From Urechis unicinctus (Eukaryota; Annelida; Polychaeta; Xenopneusta; Urechidae), in contig CM067357.1 in assembly GCA_034190875.2 (NCBI GenBank), positions 17,100,807 to 17,164,806 on the forward strand: a DNA stretch of 64,000 nucleotides. Reading direction: 5' to 3'. This document shows, one piece after another, positions 34,920-47,304 of the stretch. Below the pieces are notes generated by a model, which saw only the letters and a list, made by a program, of their open reading frames with translations, was not told where the DNA came from and made no database searches. The position numbers and the translations under genes were made by a program. How positions within the stretch are numbered: position 1 is the stretch's first letter; every line of letters begins with the position of its first letter.

Positions 34920-35159
34920 GCTGTGTGACTGTGTGAAACTGATCCGCCGTCACACACGTTCTTCCTCAAACATCATGGAGATCGACGTTTGTCTTAACGA
35001 AAGTCTATCATGCAAGTCAATAGTTACGATGTGCTGCAGTGACACCCTGTGTGTTGGGTGTGCTGAGAAGTATGGTTAAACGGATCATGAGTGGAGTGGG
35101 GGCGGGTAAGTGCAGCAAAGAGTCAGAATGCGCGGGTGAAACTGGTGTTGATGTGAAAG

Positions 35160-35494
35160 GTAAGTGTAGGTAAGGTAAATATAGGGTTTAACGGCACACC
35201 AACACTAGTGTGTTATATAGTGCCTACTAAGATGGGGAAAATATGAACCGGAAAGGAGCAGAACAAATCAACATTAAAACAAACTAAAACCATTAGTATT
35301 AATTGAATTGTATTAAATTAATGTGAGTTGTATCATCTAAAGTCTGTCATACAGTCCAATTTATCTGATGAAATCTAGTATCTTGGATGGATTCACCCTC
35401 TCAAACAATTCTGAAAAGGTTTGGACCAGGAAGAAGCGATTTCGGATAAGAATCACATCAGCACATTCAATGAGAATGTGCTTGACGTTATATC
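35160..35494 (-). mobile_element. 5'-truncated LINE piece inside unit 2
   Basis: Duplicate of the 34,071-34,405 piece; it was copied with the tandem duplication and is not an independent insertion. Confidence 0.8.
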
Positions 35495-35835
35495 ACTGAT
35501 GGTCCAGTTCACAAAGATGTCGTACATTATTGTTGAATGTTGACATATCTCTATATTGGTGGTATGTCTATCAGGTGACATAGCTCACGCTAACTCCCTA
35601 GAACGATTTAATGTTATCCTGTAAGGTTGACTCGCACCCTTTTTAGTCGGCCATGTTAGTCACTTTATGTCTGTAAATCATGTTACACTTAATTTACTTG
35701 TTGAAATGTTTGAATGTAATCGTGATGTGTATGATAGAATTCGCCCAGTTATTAGATGGAACTAATTAAGCCACAAGGTTGTCACAAGATTGGACCAATG
35801 TAGCCACAATGCTGTTAGCAAAAATGGCCTACGTG

Positions 35836-35883
35836 TAATCACAAGGAACAGATTTGTAGAATCAGCGTTCTCCGGCTGACAGC
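35836..35883 (+). pseudogene. PAN exon relic in unit 2
   Basis: Same KEQICRISVLRLTA coding relic as at 34,751, copied by the tandem duplication. Confidence 0.6.
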
Positions 35884-35885
35884 AA

Positions 35886-36294
35886 GGTAAGTAGAGGGTT
35901 TAACGGCACACTAACACTTATGTGTTATACGGTGCCTTGAAAGGTGAATAGATCTAGGATAAATGGTAAAAAGAGAAAATTAAAAAGATGAAAATGCAAA
36001 CGATTATCATGGGGCAAGTTACCAGGTGATGAAAATAATAATCCCAAGGCATGACTCCACCAGTCGATTGACTGGACCAGGACATTCCAGCCGCTCGTCT
36101 AGGTGAAATCCGCACCTTAACGGTGTGTTGCAGATATGGCCCTTTCAAAGGACCTCACCACTAAATAACCAAGATCCTACTGTCCACCGACACGAGTCGC
36201 AACCCACGGCCAACAGGTTGCCCACTATTAGTCGCCTCTCATGACATACAGGAGGATACAGCGGGCCTTTTCTACCCCAGGCCCACGGGGAGAT
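35886..36294 (-). mobile_element. Short LINE-derived element, full length
   Basis: About 409 bp from a CTCCCCGTGGGCC head at 36,294 to GTGTGCCGTTAAACCCTCTA plus TTACC at 35,886. Extra internal bases around 36,005-36,050 (GATGAAAATAATAATCCC) make it slightly longer than the 16.3-kb copy. No target-site duplication is evident. Confidence 0.85.
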
Positions 36295-36935
36295 TTTTTA
36301 GACACAGTATATATTCCAAAAACCCGTTGTGTCATAAATTAACAGATGATTGGGAATGTCAGTAAACACTGCATAAAATATCATTGCATCACATGATATG
36401 TACTGATTTGCTTAATATGGTTAAAAATTAATTGTTTCAGGAAAGGAAGAAGTCTGAAGTTCATACAATGCGAGGGAAAGGACAATCCTTATTTGAAAAT
36501 CAGAACAAAAATTATGAACTAGCAGCATAAATGTCAGACAGCTGCAAGATTGCTTAATTATTTTTTCAAAACCATTCATTCTCTTACAACTGAGTATGCC
36601 ACACATCTCCAGAGTAAAATATTTTAAAACAAATGTGTACAGATGATTACATCCATGTTGTGGCATAATAAATTTTATCTGCATTTTAGGATATTTGGAT
36701 GCAGTTTTGCTTTGTATAACATTGTCTTTATTATTCCAAACATTAGCATTCCTAATAACAAGTGGCCTCTTATTGTCAGGGATGCCAACCATATTTTGTA
36801 AAAAAAGAGGAAAATTTGCAGGGGGAATGGGGGCTGTAAAGGCCCCCTGCGAATGAATGGATCCCAATGGACCCTGGCGGGCCACGAAATCTGCGGATTT
36901 CCGCCGATCAGCGGAGAATTGGCGTCCCTGTATTG
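36295..36935. other. Intergenic, nothing recognised
   Basis: A 192-codon minus-strand open frame covers part of this and extends to 36,999 but has no recognisable domain and no exon signals. Confidence 0.3.
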
Positions 36936-36954
36936 TGTGTTGGTCACAATGCAG

Positions 36955-39081
36955 GTAATGGACAGTACTGGAGAGGGTCGCCAATGTGGCCAAGCCCAAC
37001 TGGACCTATCACTCTTACAGTTGACACCCAATCCGATGAGAACCAGGTGAGTGTTCTTATAACAAGAGTTATTTTGTATTACCTTATCTAACCTTTATCA
37101 TAAGTAAGATGTATGGTTTAATACGTGTGGTGTTATGGTCAAATATCACTTAACAAGTGGCCTCTTGTTGTGTGTTTGTCACAGTGCAGTTGATGGACTG
37201 TACCGACAACAACACCTCGTTTGTTCCTTAGAGAAGCAACTACCTACGGAAAGTGAGGTTCTCCTTGCCCAAAGTAAGGTTGGCACGAGGCCGACCCAAA
37301 GGCTCTGATAACTCAGTTATTGGTCTTCCTAAGAAAAGGCATAAACTAGGTACCTGCAGTGATAGGTATTTAACTGATATTTACAAGTAGCTGTCCTAAT
37401 ATGTTGGTCTATGCGTGTTGTGCTATGAGCAGGATTATAATGATATGATGGTGCTTGTCCACCACTATTAGTGCACCCCTACCCCCCAATTACTGCCTCA
37501 TTCAAACATTCTGGATGGGAACAAATTATTTGAAATATTTTATTCCATTTTGGCTGGGCCAGATAAGGATTCATCTAACAGCAAGCGACGAAAAAAGTGC
37601 AAGAGCCCAGACTAAAAACCAGAAACGCCACTAGAAGCCAGAGCAGACTGTGTCACAAGGTTTGTCCATCTTTTTAGAGAACTTGCCACAAGAAGTTCTT
37701 CACCAGTTACAGAAAGACCTAGCAGGAAAAGAGCTTCCATGGGAAACAAGTCTTAGTAGGATGTCCGAGATCCAGGTTCACATGTACAGTCTCTACAAAG
37801 ACATGAGTGATGACAATTTAGAGGAACAGTTTGCAGAAATGATTGGTTTATTCACCAGGAGGATGGCTGCACCCGAGACACTGCCTAATGCAGAGACAGT
37901 GAAGATTGTCAGTGCTGTTTTGCTGAAGGCCTACCTAACAGCGTCTAATCCTCTTGTGCTGACAAAACACCTCCTCGATGAATGGCCATCTTTCTTAGAC
38001 TCCTGGTCAAGATACAGGGGTATGACCTCAGCGTACAATACCGTCCAGGCCCCACAATGACATTGGTAGATACTCTGTCACGGTTCCCAGGAGACAACGA
38101 TACTGAGATAATCCTTGATCAAAACTGTATCGTGCTGGATCTTATCAACTTCTCGCCAACCAAACGCAGAGACCTACAAGAGGAAACTGCACGAGACAAA
38201 ACTCTCCATGAATTAAGCCAAATAATATACTCAGGCTGGTCAAACACAATGAAGGAACTACCTGCAGAACTGAGAAGTGATGGCTTGCTATGGAAGATGG
38301 CATCATCCTCAAAGGCAGACAAATACTTATTCCGGAAACGATGCGCAGTGACATACTATCACAGTTACACGAAAGCGATCAAGGGGTTGAGAAGACCAGG
38401 AAAAATTATAATTAGAAATTTCATGTAACATTTCAGTCCTATGAGTCATAATGATTTTCATGATTTGTTATTAAATATCATATCAAAATTTTACTTTGCT
38501 TCAAAGTGCCTATTGCTGATTTGCAGAACAGCACCAATAGCAGTAACCGAACATGACAGGGAGGTGGTAGAAGCCTTGATGTCACCAAACCCGACTGCTC
38601 TTTCAGACCTCCAAATTGGCACGTCTGCATGTATCGTTTGCAAAATTAACACAGTAAGCAAACAAATGTTTATTGATGCTCAATACAAGGAGTTATTGTA
38701 GATACAGCCCCATATCTAATCAAATATTAGGATACACTTGTAAATATAACAACTTGTTTTCCCAACTAACTAAATTAAGGGCTGACCAACAAGTATGCTT
38801 AATTGTAACTTAACATGAAGACATATTTGTTAATCATTTTGCTTGTGTGTGTCTCTTGAACTTAGATAAACAGCATTAGAGAGATTCAGGTTAAGGGGTT
38901 GCCCACTAATGTGCAGGATATTAAACTATCTGACTGGCATGGCACCACGCTATGGAGGGGCATAGACATCTCCGCTTTCTCCGTTGGAGAGTGGGTCAAA
39001 ATGACAGATATATCAGTGGGCTATTCCAATTACCACTCATGTGCAGTGATTCATGTCAATCATTCTTACCAAATACGGGTA
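36955..39081 (+). other. Candidate multi-exon gene of unknown family, with an AT-hook-like motif
   Basis: Several open segments with splice-like borders lie on the plus strand. The segment at 36,955-37,047 ends at AACCAG|GTGAGT. The one at 37,280-37,351 reads LARGRPKGSDNSVIGLPKK, where RGRPKGS is AT-hook-like. The segment at 37,650-37,980 gives a helical, acidic stretch (FLENLPQEVLHQLQKDL, MYSLYKDMSDDNLEEQ). At 38,527-38,652 it reads TAPIAVTEHDREVVEAL, then GTSACIVCKINT, before a GTAAGC. The last segment, 38,867-39,080, follows a good CTTGAACTTAG acceptor and reads VQDIKLSDWHGTTLWRGID and FSVGEWVKMTDISVGY, which resembles an OB-fold. A Ty3 fossil lies between the third and fourth segments. 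Whether these belong to one gene is inference. Confidence 0.35.
37985..38425 (+). mobile_element. Ty3/Gypsy LTR-retrotransposon fossil, pol piece
   Basis: Recognisable parts are the end of the RNase H domain and the start of the integrase zinc-binding region, in normal pol order. It is a broken internal fragment without terminal repeats. It looks like the left part of the same element as 40,235-40,860, separated by about 1.8 kb of other sequence. Probably old. Confidence 0.75.
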
Positions 39082-39089
39082 TGTTTGAT

Positions 39090-40010
39090 AAATCTTTTAA
39101 TAAACATCCTCACAATAAGATATTTTAAAAGTTAACATCAGTTATCGGTTGTGAACTTGTGAATCTTTTTAACTAACTGATATCATTCAATTATATATTT
39201 TCATTCCCCTCCAATAGTTCAATAGATGCACTATCTGGCTAAGCTCGGGCATCTATCAATTTGTTTGTTATGCCTTTTTAAAGCTTCTCGTCAAAGTGAA
39301 ATCTGGGCAAAAGTGGTGGATAGCACCAAGCTGAGTGACACAGCATTATCGGTGAGAGTACGTCAAATAATGTAGATGTAGGTATGTTGTGCTGTGGTAA
39401 TATGAACTCTTTGCTCTCGCAGACCATTGCAATTTTCAACTACAAAAATCCCGAAACTTTTGCCATGTAGCCAAGTCGCTAACAGATAGCACAGCACATG
39501 AAAGAATGAACCTTCTATCAACCAGAATGCATCAACCTCACAGGCATTAAATCCGCTGAAAGATTTTGTGTTCACCTTTAAAGCTTCCTGACTTAAGATT
39601 TGTTTTGTCGACGGATGCATTCGGGGTTGGTGGGGGCGCAATATTGATGCATACGGAATGGTAAATGCCCTTACTCAAACCAGACGAGACTCGTTACTCA
39701 GTCATTGAATGGGGATGCTCGGCATTGAGAGGTGTCTTTGCTATATGTTGTTTGGCGCTTGTAGGTTTTATTCATGAACGTTTGCCAGTTGGTACCATTA
39801 TGTTTTGTTTATATGAATGTTGCATTCACGTGCCATGGGTACTTTTAATTATAAAGCTATGGTATCCATAAATTAACGTCGTATAAAGCTTAATGAACAG
39901 TAATTAGCATAAGTGGTATTTTGCTGTTTATCCGCAATCACTAGTGATGTGTGTGTGGGCTGCATGATGTCCACGTGAGTAATGAGCAAGTGGGTCGCCA
40001 TTGAAAATCA
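39090..40010. other. No feature recognised
   Basis: Only short open frames; nothing resembles a known family. Confidence 0.3.
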
Positions 40011-40033
40011 TACATATATAAACGAAGGATCAG

Positions 40034-40174
40034 ATATCGACGATTGGTCTGATCTTCTTAACAATCAGCCTTTATCTTGCTTTCGCAGCAAGTACCGTTG
40101 TTTTGTCGTTTAGAATGGAGCAAGGGGTGTCTGTGCTGGGGCACACGCTGTACCAGGTGCAAGTGTCAAGTGAG
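40034..40174 (+). pseudogene. PAN gene exon-1 relic without start codon
   Basis: Reads ISTIGLIFLTISLYLAFAAS, then FRMEQGVSVLGHTLYQVQVS. This matches exon 1 of the intact PAN gene (LAFAANS, TEYGVSVLADTLYQVRVA). The codon aligned with its ATG is ATA here. The relic stops at 40,174, where a LINE-type tail start (GTAAGTATAGGGTTT) follows, so the rest of the domain is missing. A TATATAAA lies 13-20 bases upstream at 40,014. It is non-functional. Confidence 0.7.
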
Positions 40175-40234
40175 GTAAGTATAGGGTTTTGCAGCACAAC
40201 AACAAGTGCCAGATAATACAACTAATGGCCAGGA

Positions 40235-40860
40235 ATGACCCCCCCCCCCCCCATCAACGATTATATATCACAGTGTGACATCTGTCACAATAACGAGATA
40301 GGTCAGCAGAAAGAGACCATGATTGCTCATGAACGTCCATGCAGACCATGGGCTAAAGTGGGAACAGATTTCTGTGAGCTCATTTGGAAAGGACAAGGCA
40401 TGGAATCCAGGAAGAAATTGTGTCGGATAATGGACTACCATACTATTCCAATGAGTTCATGCAGTTCTGCAATGACTGATTTGAAAGGAGGCGACATTGT
40501 AAGAGTTCGACCAAAAGATCACCACACACCCTGGGAAATGACGAGAGAGCAAAGGAAAGTGAATATTAGGTCATATGAGATAGAGCTACAAAATGGCAAA
40601 TCACTTCGAAGAAACAGAAGATATCTTCGCAAAACCAATGAAACCATTGAAGAACCAGTACCTGACATGGAACAATCAACACGTCACCTCGACCCTAAAC
40701 ATACCTCAACAGCAACAGATCAACAATACACTCAAGTACCCTCAGCATTTGTAATTAATGATGTTACTGTTTTAAGTATTAGTTGAATGTTCTGAAATCT
40801 GTTTGCTGTACCCTAAGACATATGTTTTCTTTCTTTATGAAGAGGGAGATGTTAGGTGAA
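40235..40860 (+). mobile_element. Ty3/Gypsy fossil, integrase part and possible 3' LTR start
   Basis: Carries the integrase zinc-binding motif end, the start of the catalytic core and the C-terminal region. A purine-rich tract at about 40,843-40,852 may mark the start of a 3' LTR. It is broken, with several breaks including a missing core. The other LTR was not recognised, so age cannot be measured; it is probably old. Confidence 0.7.
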
Positions 40861-42790
40861 GTAATGTTATGATTATCATATTAACGTCATCATTACTCTG
40901 CCTGGTTTGGATGTAGTTCGTCCTAGACGTCTGTTGTTATACCTCAATTGCATCTTCTCGAGTTCTGTAACTGATACAAGTTAACGTGTCGTTAACAAGA
41001 ACTAAACACAGACTATATTTAAAGTATGCTATAGTTTTTATGGTTTAATCTTTCTGTAATGTTAATCATGTTGATATTGTCCTCAATGCCCTGCACATTC
41101 AGACTATTGTGTTACTTGTTTTGCTATGATTTTGATTGAGATTTGCAGGTTTTAACAATAAACTGTATGTATATGTTTGCAGTTCACCATGGTTTATGAA
41201 TATGTCGTTGTAAAATATCTGGACGAAGACGACTCTATCTGTGATGCCAACAACTTCGATAGTTAGCTAAGATTAAGGGAGCAACAGTTTGCACCACTTG
41301 ATACTAATTATCTGTAGACAAATATTTATCATAATTGATTTGACATTGAGTGAGGTAGGTGGTGAGGTGAAATGTGATGTGACTCATTTAATGATATTTT
41401 TAACAGAGTTTGCAATATTACTGCCCCAGGGACAAACACACAAACAGGGTAGAGAGAAGAGACAAGGCTTTTATAGACCCTGCATCATATTGTTATTCTC
41501 TCATATTGTGGTATATAAGTGCATAACTTGTTTGATATATCCTTGCCCTAAAACTGTCTGACAGCATGAATTTATATTGTCGATATTGATAACTCTCAGC
41601 CCACAATCCTTGCTATTTGGTGCATTATTATATATCTCAGCAGACTATCAGACAGTAAAGCGCAGTTCAGCGGAGGTGACGTCTAACCTCCTCACTGACG
41701 GTGAACGGCAAAAAGACTGTCCAAAAGGTTCAGACGATTTGTGAAGGATGGTAGTGGTTAGGTTACTTATAGCATGAATGACCAGTTACTTTACTTGCAT
41801 GGTCATGTAAAGAACCATGTTACATATCATATTTTATAACCATTTGAATTATGCTCTTACATATTTGAACTACAAGTTAATTCTACAATTCGTGAAATAA
41901 AGATGATGACAACAGAGTTGTACAGTTGAAAAAGAAACAAGCTGGACACAGAGTTAGTCAGTTGTCAGAAAGACTTGGATGGTCCGCAAAATCAGGACTG
42001 AGTCAACTCCTGTTATTTAGCAAATACACACTTGCTGCATGCTTTTGTTTGTATTCAAGTTAATGTACAACAAAATGGCGGCTACAAGAAAATCTTCAAC
42101 ATCTAATTCCAGTGACTCAAAGGGGGTTGAATTGTCCTAGGGGGATTGAATATATATCCGTCACTCCCTCGGCATTAGGGAAAATGATTGGCTTACATCA
42201 ATGGAAGCGCTTGACTGATTTGAAAGTCAAGAGTCAGGGCGAATCATATTGTTAAGTTTGACATTGACGTATGATCTTTGGGTAACGTCCAATGTTGGCA
42301 ATCTGACCTTGTGAGTACAAGGTAACAAGTTTACAACTCTTCTACGATTGGACAAGTTACACAACTTTTAACGCTGACATCAATGTCCTACTTTATCATG
42401 AATTAGTTAATAGCGTGAGATAATACACCGATGGCGTGTTGGGGAGTAGTTGGCGTATAATATCACGCCAAAATCCCTCTAATGTAGCCGACCCTATATT
42501 TTTAGGTTTCGCTCAGGTCGTAAAGGACAATTATTTCCAAAATCGCAATTTTGTTGTAAAACTTCCTGAAACAAATTTGTGACGCACATAGGTTGGCCCC
42601 ATGCCAAGTCGAAATCCTTCATATGGAGCTCCCATCTGGAACTCCGGACTCACTCCTCCGGACTCACTCACCCACCATCTTGAACGAAACGTATGAAGTG
42701 CAGTCATTTGCCTAGGGTTAGGAATAAATTTGGTAGCGTGTAACTAAACTTGATTTGGAAACCTCAAAATTACTTGAAGGACTTGGAATT
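40861..42790. other. Intergenic, possible LTR remnant at its left end
   Basis: No gene recognised. AATAAA occurs at 41,157 and elsewhere, but without an assignable coding region. Confidence 0.3.
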
Positions 42791-42795
42791 ACTCT

Positions 42796-44834
42796 GTGGC
42801 GAATCCTCGATTTAATTTTATTGAACATCACCCAAGACGGGGAATACCATCGCCCTGCCGGACTCGAATTAGGAATTTTGTAAAGATAAACTCACAACAA
42901 GAGGGAGACATCAATGTTACAACTGGCGACCTGGACGAGACTGTTTTAAGTTACCATGAATCAACAACAATTTCACGAATATACCCAGGCGCTCATTGTC
43001 ACGGAAACCAGAGCAATGGAGGAACGCTCCGCACACGAAGAGCGAGATCACCAATGTCAAGTCAACATGGCTGCATTGAACTGACAGTTACAGTATGTGA
43101 TGTTTCATCCCCTCTTGCTGTTAGAGAATGGATCGCGGAGGTAGAACTATCTATCCCGCTGGTTCAAAACCTAAGAGGAACCGTCATCAAGATCGCCGCC
43201 GGCAGTGTTTCTGGTTCCTTTGTAAGGAGCTGGAACAGTCTCCAGGACCACCGCAAAGCGACTCCCTGGCCCCCTCTACGGGACCATCTGGAGCATTTAA
43301 AGCAGACAACTAATAAAACTGTTGAGAGCTTCAATCGCCGCTTCCAGGAGGCCGCCGACGCCGCGTATCCAAAGCAGAGGAATGCCGACCAGATTTGCAT
43401 TCTCCTCCGCGCCTAGGGATTAAAAGACGGCAGCATTGTAAAACGATTGTTGGAAAGCGGTCTTATAACACTCTGCCTGAAGCAATGGCCCGCGTGTCAA
43501 ACTATGCGGGCGCAAAGGATGCCTACAAGCGACTAGGTATGACTGAGGAACCAATGGAGGCAAGCGTCTTCCGGGAGCCTATGATTTGTACCGTCAACAC
43601 CAATGACCAAATCCTGAAAATTGTAGAGGACCTCGGTAAATGCCACGACAAGATGTCGTCCAAAATAGCAAAAAATCGAAGTTGGAAACCGGTCGTAAAT
43701 CCCTACACACACCAGAAAATTACAGCGTCAAAGTTTGTCTTGGACCCCCGATGGACGCCCCATTTTTTTCATATGTAAACAACTCGGTCACATGGGGAAG
43801 GATTATTTCCTATGCAAGCATGCCGCAACTGCAAGCATGTCCCGTCAACAACAGCCTCGTGTATAGGTGCGTTGCGGCGATAAACGATAGACGCTCGTGG
43901 GTACCGTTGGAACTACACAGTATCACATGTGTAGCTCTCATTGATACCATTGCCTGGTTTACTCAATTACGTCGTGACGTATATGATCATATAATAACCT
44001 CCACCCGGGTTGCGAAGGAAAACGAACACGTCCTCGTGGACAAAACACCTGCAGAATGACACCAATGAAAATCCACATGACCTCACAGCCGATAAAACAA
44101 GCTGCGTACAGAACTGCACTGACCAACCGCAAAATTGCGAGTGACTGCATTGACGAATAATTAATAGAAGGCATAATGTCACCATGGGCCTCATCCATCA
44201 CTCTAGTCCCCAAGATGGCTCGATACAAATTGAACAGCGTTACAGTCAAAGACCAAATACCCTTACCTCTCATTCAGGATATTTTTGACCAGGTTGGCGG
44301 AAAGTCGGTATTTAGCACTCTAGACCTCAAAACGGGCTACCATCAAATACCAGTGTCAGAAGAAGATATTGAGAAAACAGCTTTATGTCCTCATCGTGGT
44401 CTATACGACTTTACGCGCATGCCATTATGTCTCACCACCGCCCCAGCGACATTCCAGCGCACTATGGATTACGTGTTAGAAGGCCTCATTGGACACTCTG
44501 TTATGGTTTATTTAGATGACATCGTAGTGTATTCTCGTACCAAAGCTGAACATCTTGAGCACCTTCAATTAGTCTTTGACCGTCTGCGTGAAGCTGGACT
44601 AAAGTAAAAACTGTGTCAGCAAATGGTATTAACACTGACCCGGACAAAGGATCTGCAATTGTGAATCTATCTACCCCACAGACTGTCAAAGATGTTCGGT
44701 CATTTTTAGGCATGACTGGCTACTATAGACAATGTGTACATAACTATGCTAAGATTGCCGAGCCATTAGCTTTCTGGGGGAAAGAAGATGTCCTCATCTA
44801 CCGAGCCCGGCACCCATTGGTTAACCCAATGTAG
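42796..44834 (+). mobile_element. Second Ty3/Gypsy fossil, gag and reverse transcriptase
   Basis: Gag-like capsid sequence lies at about 43,090-43,680. A Ty3-type reverse transcriptase with its YLDD box follows at 44,176-44,607, and the connection region at 44,613-44,790. It is broken at several places. No integrase and no flanking LTR pair were recognised, so it is a partial, probably old copy. Confidence 0.8.
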
Positions 44835-44839
44835 TTTAT

Positions 44840-45489
44840 GTATCACCACATTTCCACTTGGCCACTTCCATATAATAGTTATGGTTCCTCTGCCCAGATT
44901 CAAATGCTGGGAGAGGTCGGATTTGACACATACATGCATTGGAAAGGATCCGTTAGTGTGTCGGACCGGACCGGTTTACGACGACACAAGGATTCTGTGT
45001 CCCCGGGGCTTGCTTACAGGAGACCAGCGACAGTGCGAGGCGTACACTGTTACTTTGAAGAAGAGTGAACCGACAACTCAACTGGTGGAACTTCAACAAG
45101 GAGACTTTATTATTGTCACCTGGTGAGATCATTATTCATTCATGTGTGCGGGCGAGAAAGAACAAAAAGGTTCACTAACAGCCGGCGTGTATATTATTGA
45201 AGTTCCAGGTATGTGTTTCATAATGGGACACCGCTGGCATCTGAATGGAGTGGTCCAAAGGAATATAAATGCACCCATCAAGTCGACTGAGATATAATAG
45301 CCAACCCCAGTTGATCTCCCATCTATAGTGAAGCCAAATTCTGTCATAGAGTTGTTCAAAAGAAAACTACGCCAAGAGGTTAACGATTTATCTCCTCGCG
45401 GGGTAATAGAACAAACTTCATTAAAACCCTTAAAACCCCTATTCTACGGTAATGATCAAAATACTATTGTTTCAGACTTTCATATTTAT
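44840..45489. other. No feature recognised
   Basis: Short open frames only. Confidence 0.3.
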
Positions 45490-45821
45490 AAGTGAGTGAG
45501 TGAGTTTAACGGCACACAAACATGTATGTGTTAATAGATAACTTTGACCTGATTAAGCAGCCGCCTTCTAGGATAAAATGGAAAAAAGAGGGATATAAAA
45601 GTGGATGATGAAAAAGATAAAAATGCAAATAGTATTCTAGGATATGTAACCACCAGACGATTAACTGAACCAGGCCATTCCAGCCTCTCGTATAAGCGAA
45701 ATCCGGGCCTAAGTGGTGTATTGCAGATATGGCCCTCAAAAGGACCACTCCGCTCAACCACCAGGAACCCACTGCCCACCGACATGAGTTGTAACCCATG
45801 GCCAACAGGTTGCCCCCTATA
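45490..45821 (-). mobile_element. Short LINE-derived element with a variant tail
   Basis: On the minus strand it contains AACCTGTTGGCCATGGGTTA, CACTTAGGCCCGGATTTC, CCAGGCCATT-type blocks and CAGGTCAAAGTTATCTATTA. It ends GTGTGCCGTTAAACTCACTC. The tail is ACTC repeats instead of TTACC. About 75 bases of the head are missing, and the usual GGCACCATAT is deleted, so it belongs to a distinct subfamily. Confidence 0.8.
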
Positions 45822-46788
45822 ATTCGAGGTTCTTGTAAATGTGTATTTATATGTATATATCATATATGTTAATAAATGGCCGGCAGCACACTCTTGCACA
45901 AAGCCAAATGTGAACACCTAATGTAGTATATTAATAATACCAAAAGAGTCAATCCGTTATTTTTCTCGGTAAATATTACCTCGCCAAAAAGTTAGGCGTT
46001 TTCCAAATGTTTATCTCTTCTAAGAGCCATTAGTGCGTAGCAGATTCCGCGTATAAACCACGATTTACAACCATAGGGCAGAGTATTGCTATGACGCTAT
46101 AGAAGGCATGATGCTGGGATGGAACGCCGCGTTTTTGAATAATCGTGGGCTGACTATCCCGAGAACGGGATCGTTTGTGCTAGTCCCGGCTCTCGGATGC
46201 TCATTTATCGCTCTTTATTGACTACATCAGACTACACGAATAATGAAGAAAGTGAAAATACTCCGACACAGCAAAACTTGGCAAATATATATATTGAGGA
46301 GTATTTTTATTTGATGTTACTACATTCAGAGGTCACTTAATCAACTTCAGCACTTCATCATGGAAGACTCCCGATGAGGTAAGTCGCATTTCTACTCTAG
46401 ACTCCAGTCAAGAAATAAAATCCTATGTTCCACGGCAATATGTCACACTGTGTTCCGCAAATATATTATGCTTTCGCAGAAAATTGCACCCTTTTTAGAA
46501 GTTAGCTCATAGGGAACAACAGCGACGTACAGCTCATCACAATCCGCCATAGAATAGTTTTTACTGATAACACGTTAAGAGATTACTTTACAATCTTAAA
46601 TATATATTTATGGCAGTTGTATAAAAATATTTTAATGTATTTTGCTACTCGTGTGTATCATTTAAAGCCATTCTGACTTTGTGAAGAAAACTAAAAATAT
46701 GCCTACAACCAAAGTTGCCTGACTCTTCCCTGACCACAATCTATGTCTGCCTTTAACCACAACTCAAATTAATAACTTGACTTATCTC

Positions 46789-47304
46789 ATGCTATTTGGC
46801 AGCATTGTGTGCCTGTGCATTATCCTAGTAGTAATTTGCACCACATTGTTTAACCTTTGGCTAGCTAACCGGCGGAAATACTGTAAATATTCAGCATATT
46901 GGTCATGTGTATGCCATGGAGATAGGAGGAGGATAATGGGGCATGCGTATTGGGTGAGGCATTTACTCACTTTAAGTAACTGTATATGTCCACATATATA
47001 TGATATACGCATCTTACTCGACGTACTGTTTTGTTTTGGGTATAGGGGTAAATCTACCAGTGGTTTAATCTATCAGCGCCCACGGCAACACATCATAATG
47101 TTGCTGGGGACTGTTTTGTTTACACACCAGGTGGCAGTCTCGAAAAAAAGACACACTGGCTTTAAACATCATGTTAATGACCCCTTTGAGTACGATTTTG
47201 ACTATCTGTTTAATTTCAATGCAGTACTTCTTGTTGTTGTTGTTGTTGTTGCATCAAGCGTAATATGGTTTTCAGCAACTATATACTATGTACGACGGAT
47301 TTAA
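46789..47304 (+). CDS. Hypothetical membrane-like open frame
   Basis: From the first ATG it encodes about 171 residues with a hydrophobic N-terminal segment (LFGSIVCLCIILVVICTTLF), a middle hydrophobic stretch (HIIMLLGTVLFTHQVAV) and a C-terminal one (NAVLLVVVVVVASSVIWFS). The last comes largely from GTT repeats. No family is recognised and there are no splice or promoter cues, so it may be a chance frame. Confidence 0.2.
   Translation: MLFGSIVCLCIILVVICTTLFNLWLANRRKYCKYSAYWSCVCHGDRRRIMGHAYWVRHLLTLSNCICPHIYDIRILLDVLFCFGYRGKSTSGLIYQRPRQHIIMLLGTVLFTHQVAVSKKRHTGFKHHVNDPFEYDFDYLFNFNAVLLVVVVVVASSVIWFSATIYYVRRI

Larger units (their letters stand above)
34920..36005. repeat. 1.08-kb tandem duplication, unit 2
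   Basis: Second copy of 33,836-34,919. Here the short element continues past the duplicated part to its own 5' end, so this unit shows the pre-duplication order. Confidence 0.9.

Noticed and set aside
36421-36999. 192-codon minus-strand open frame
   Set aside because: No domain, and its right end overlaps better splice-like signals on the other strand.
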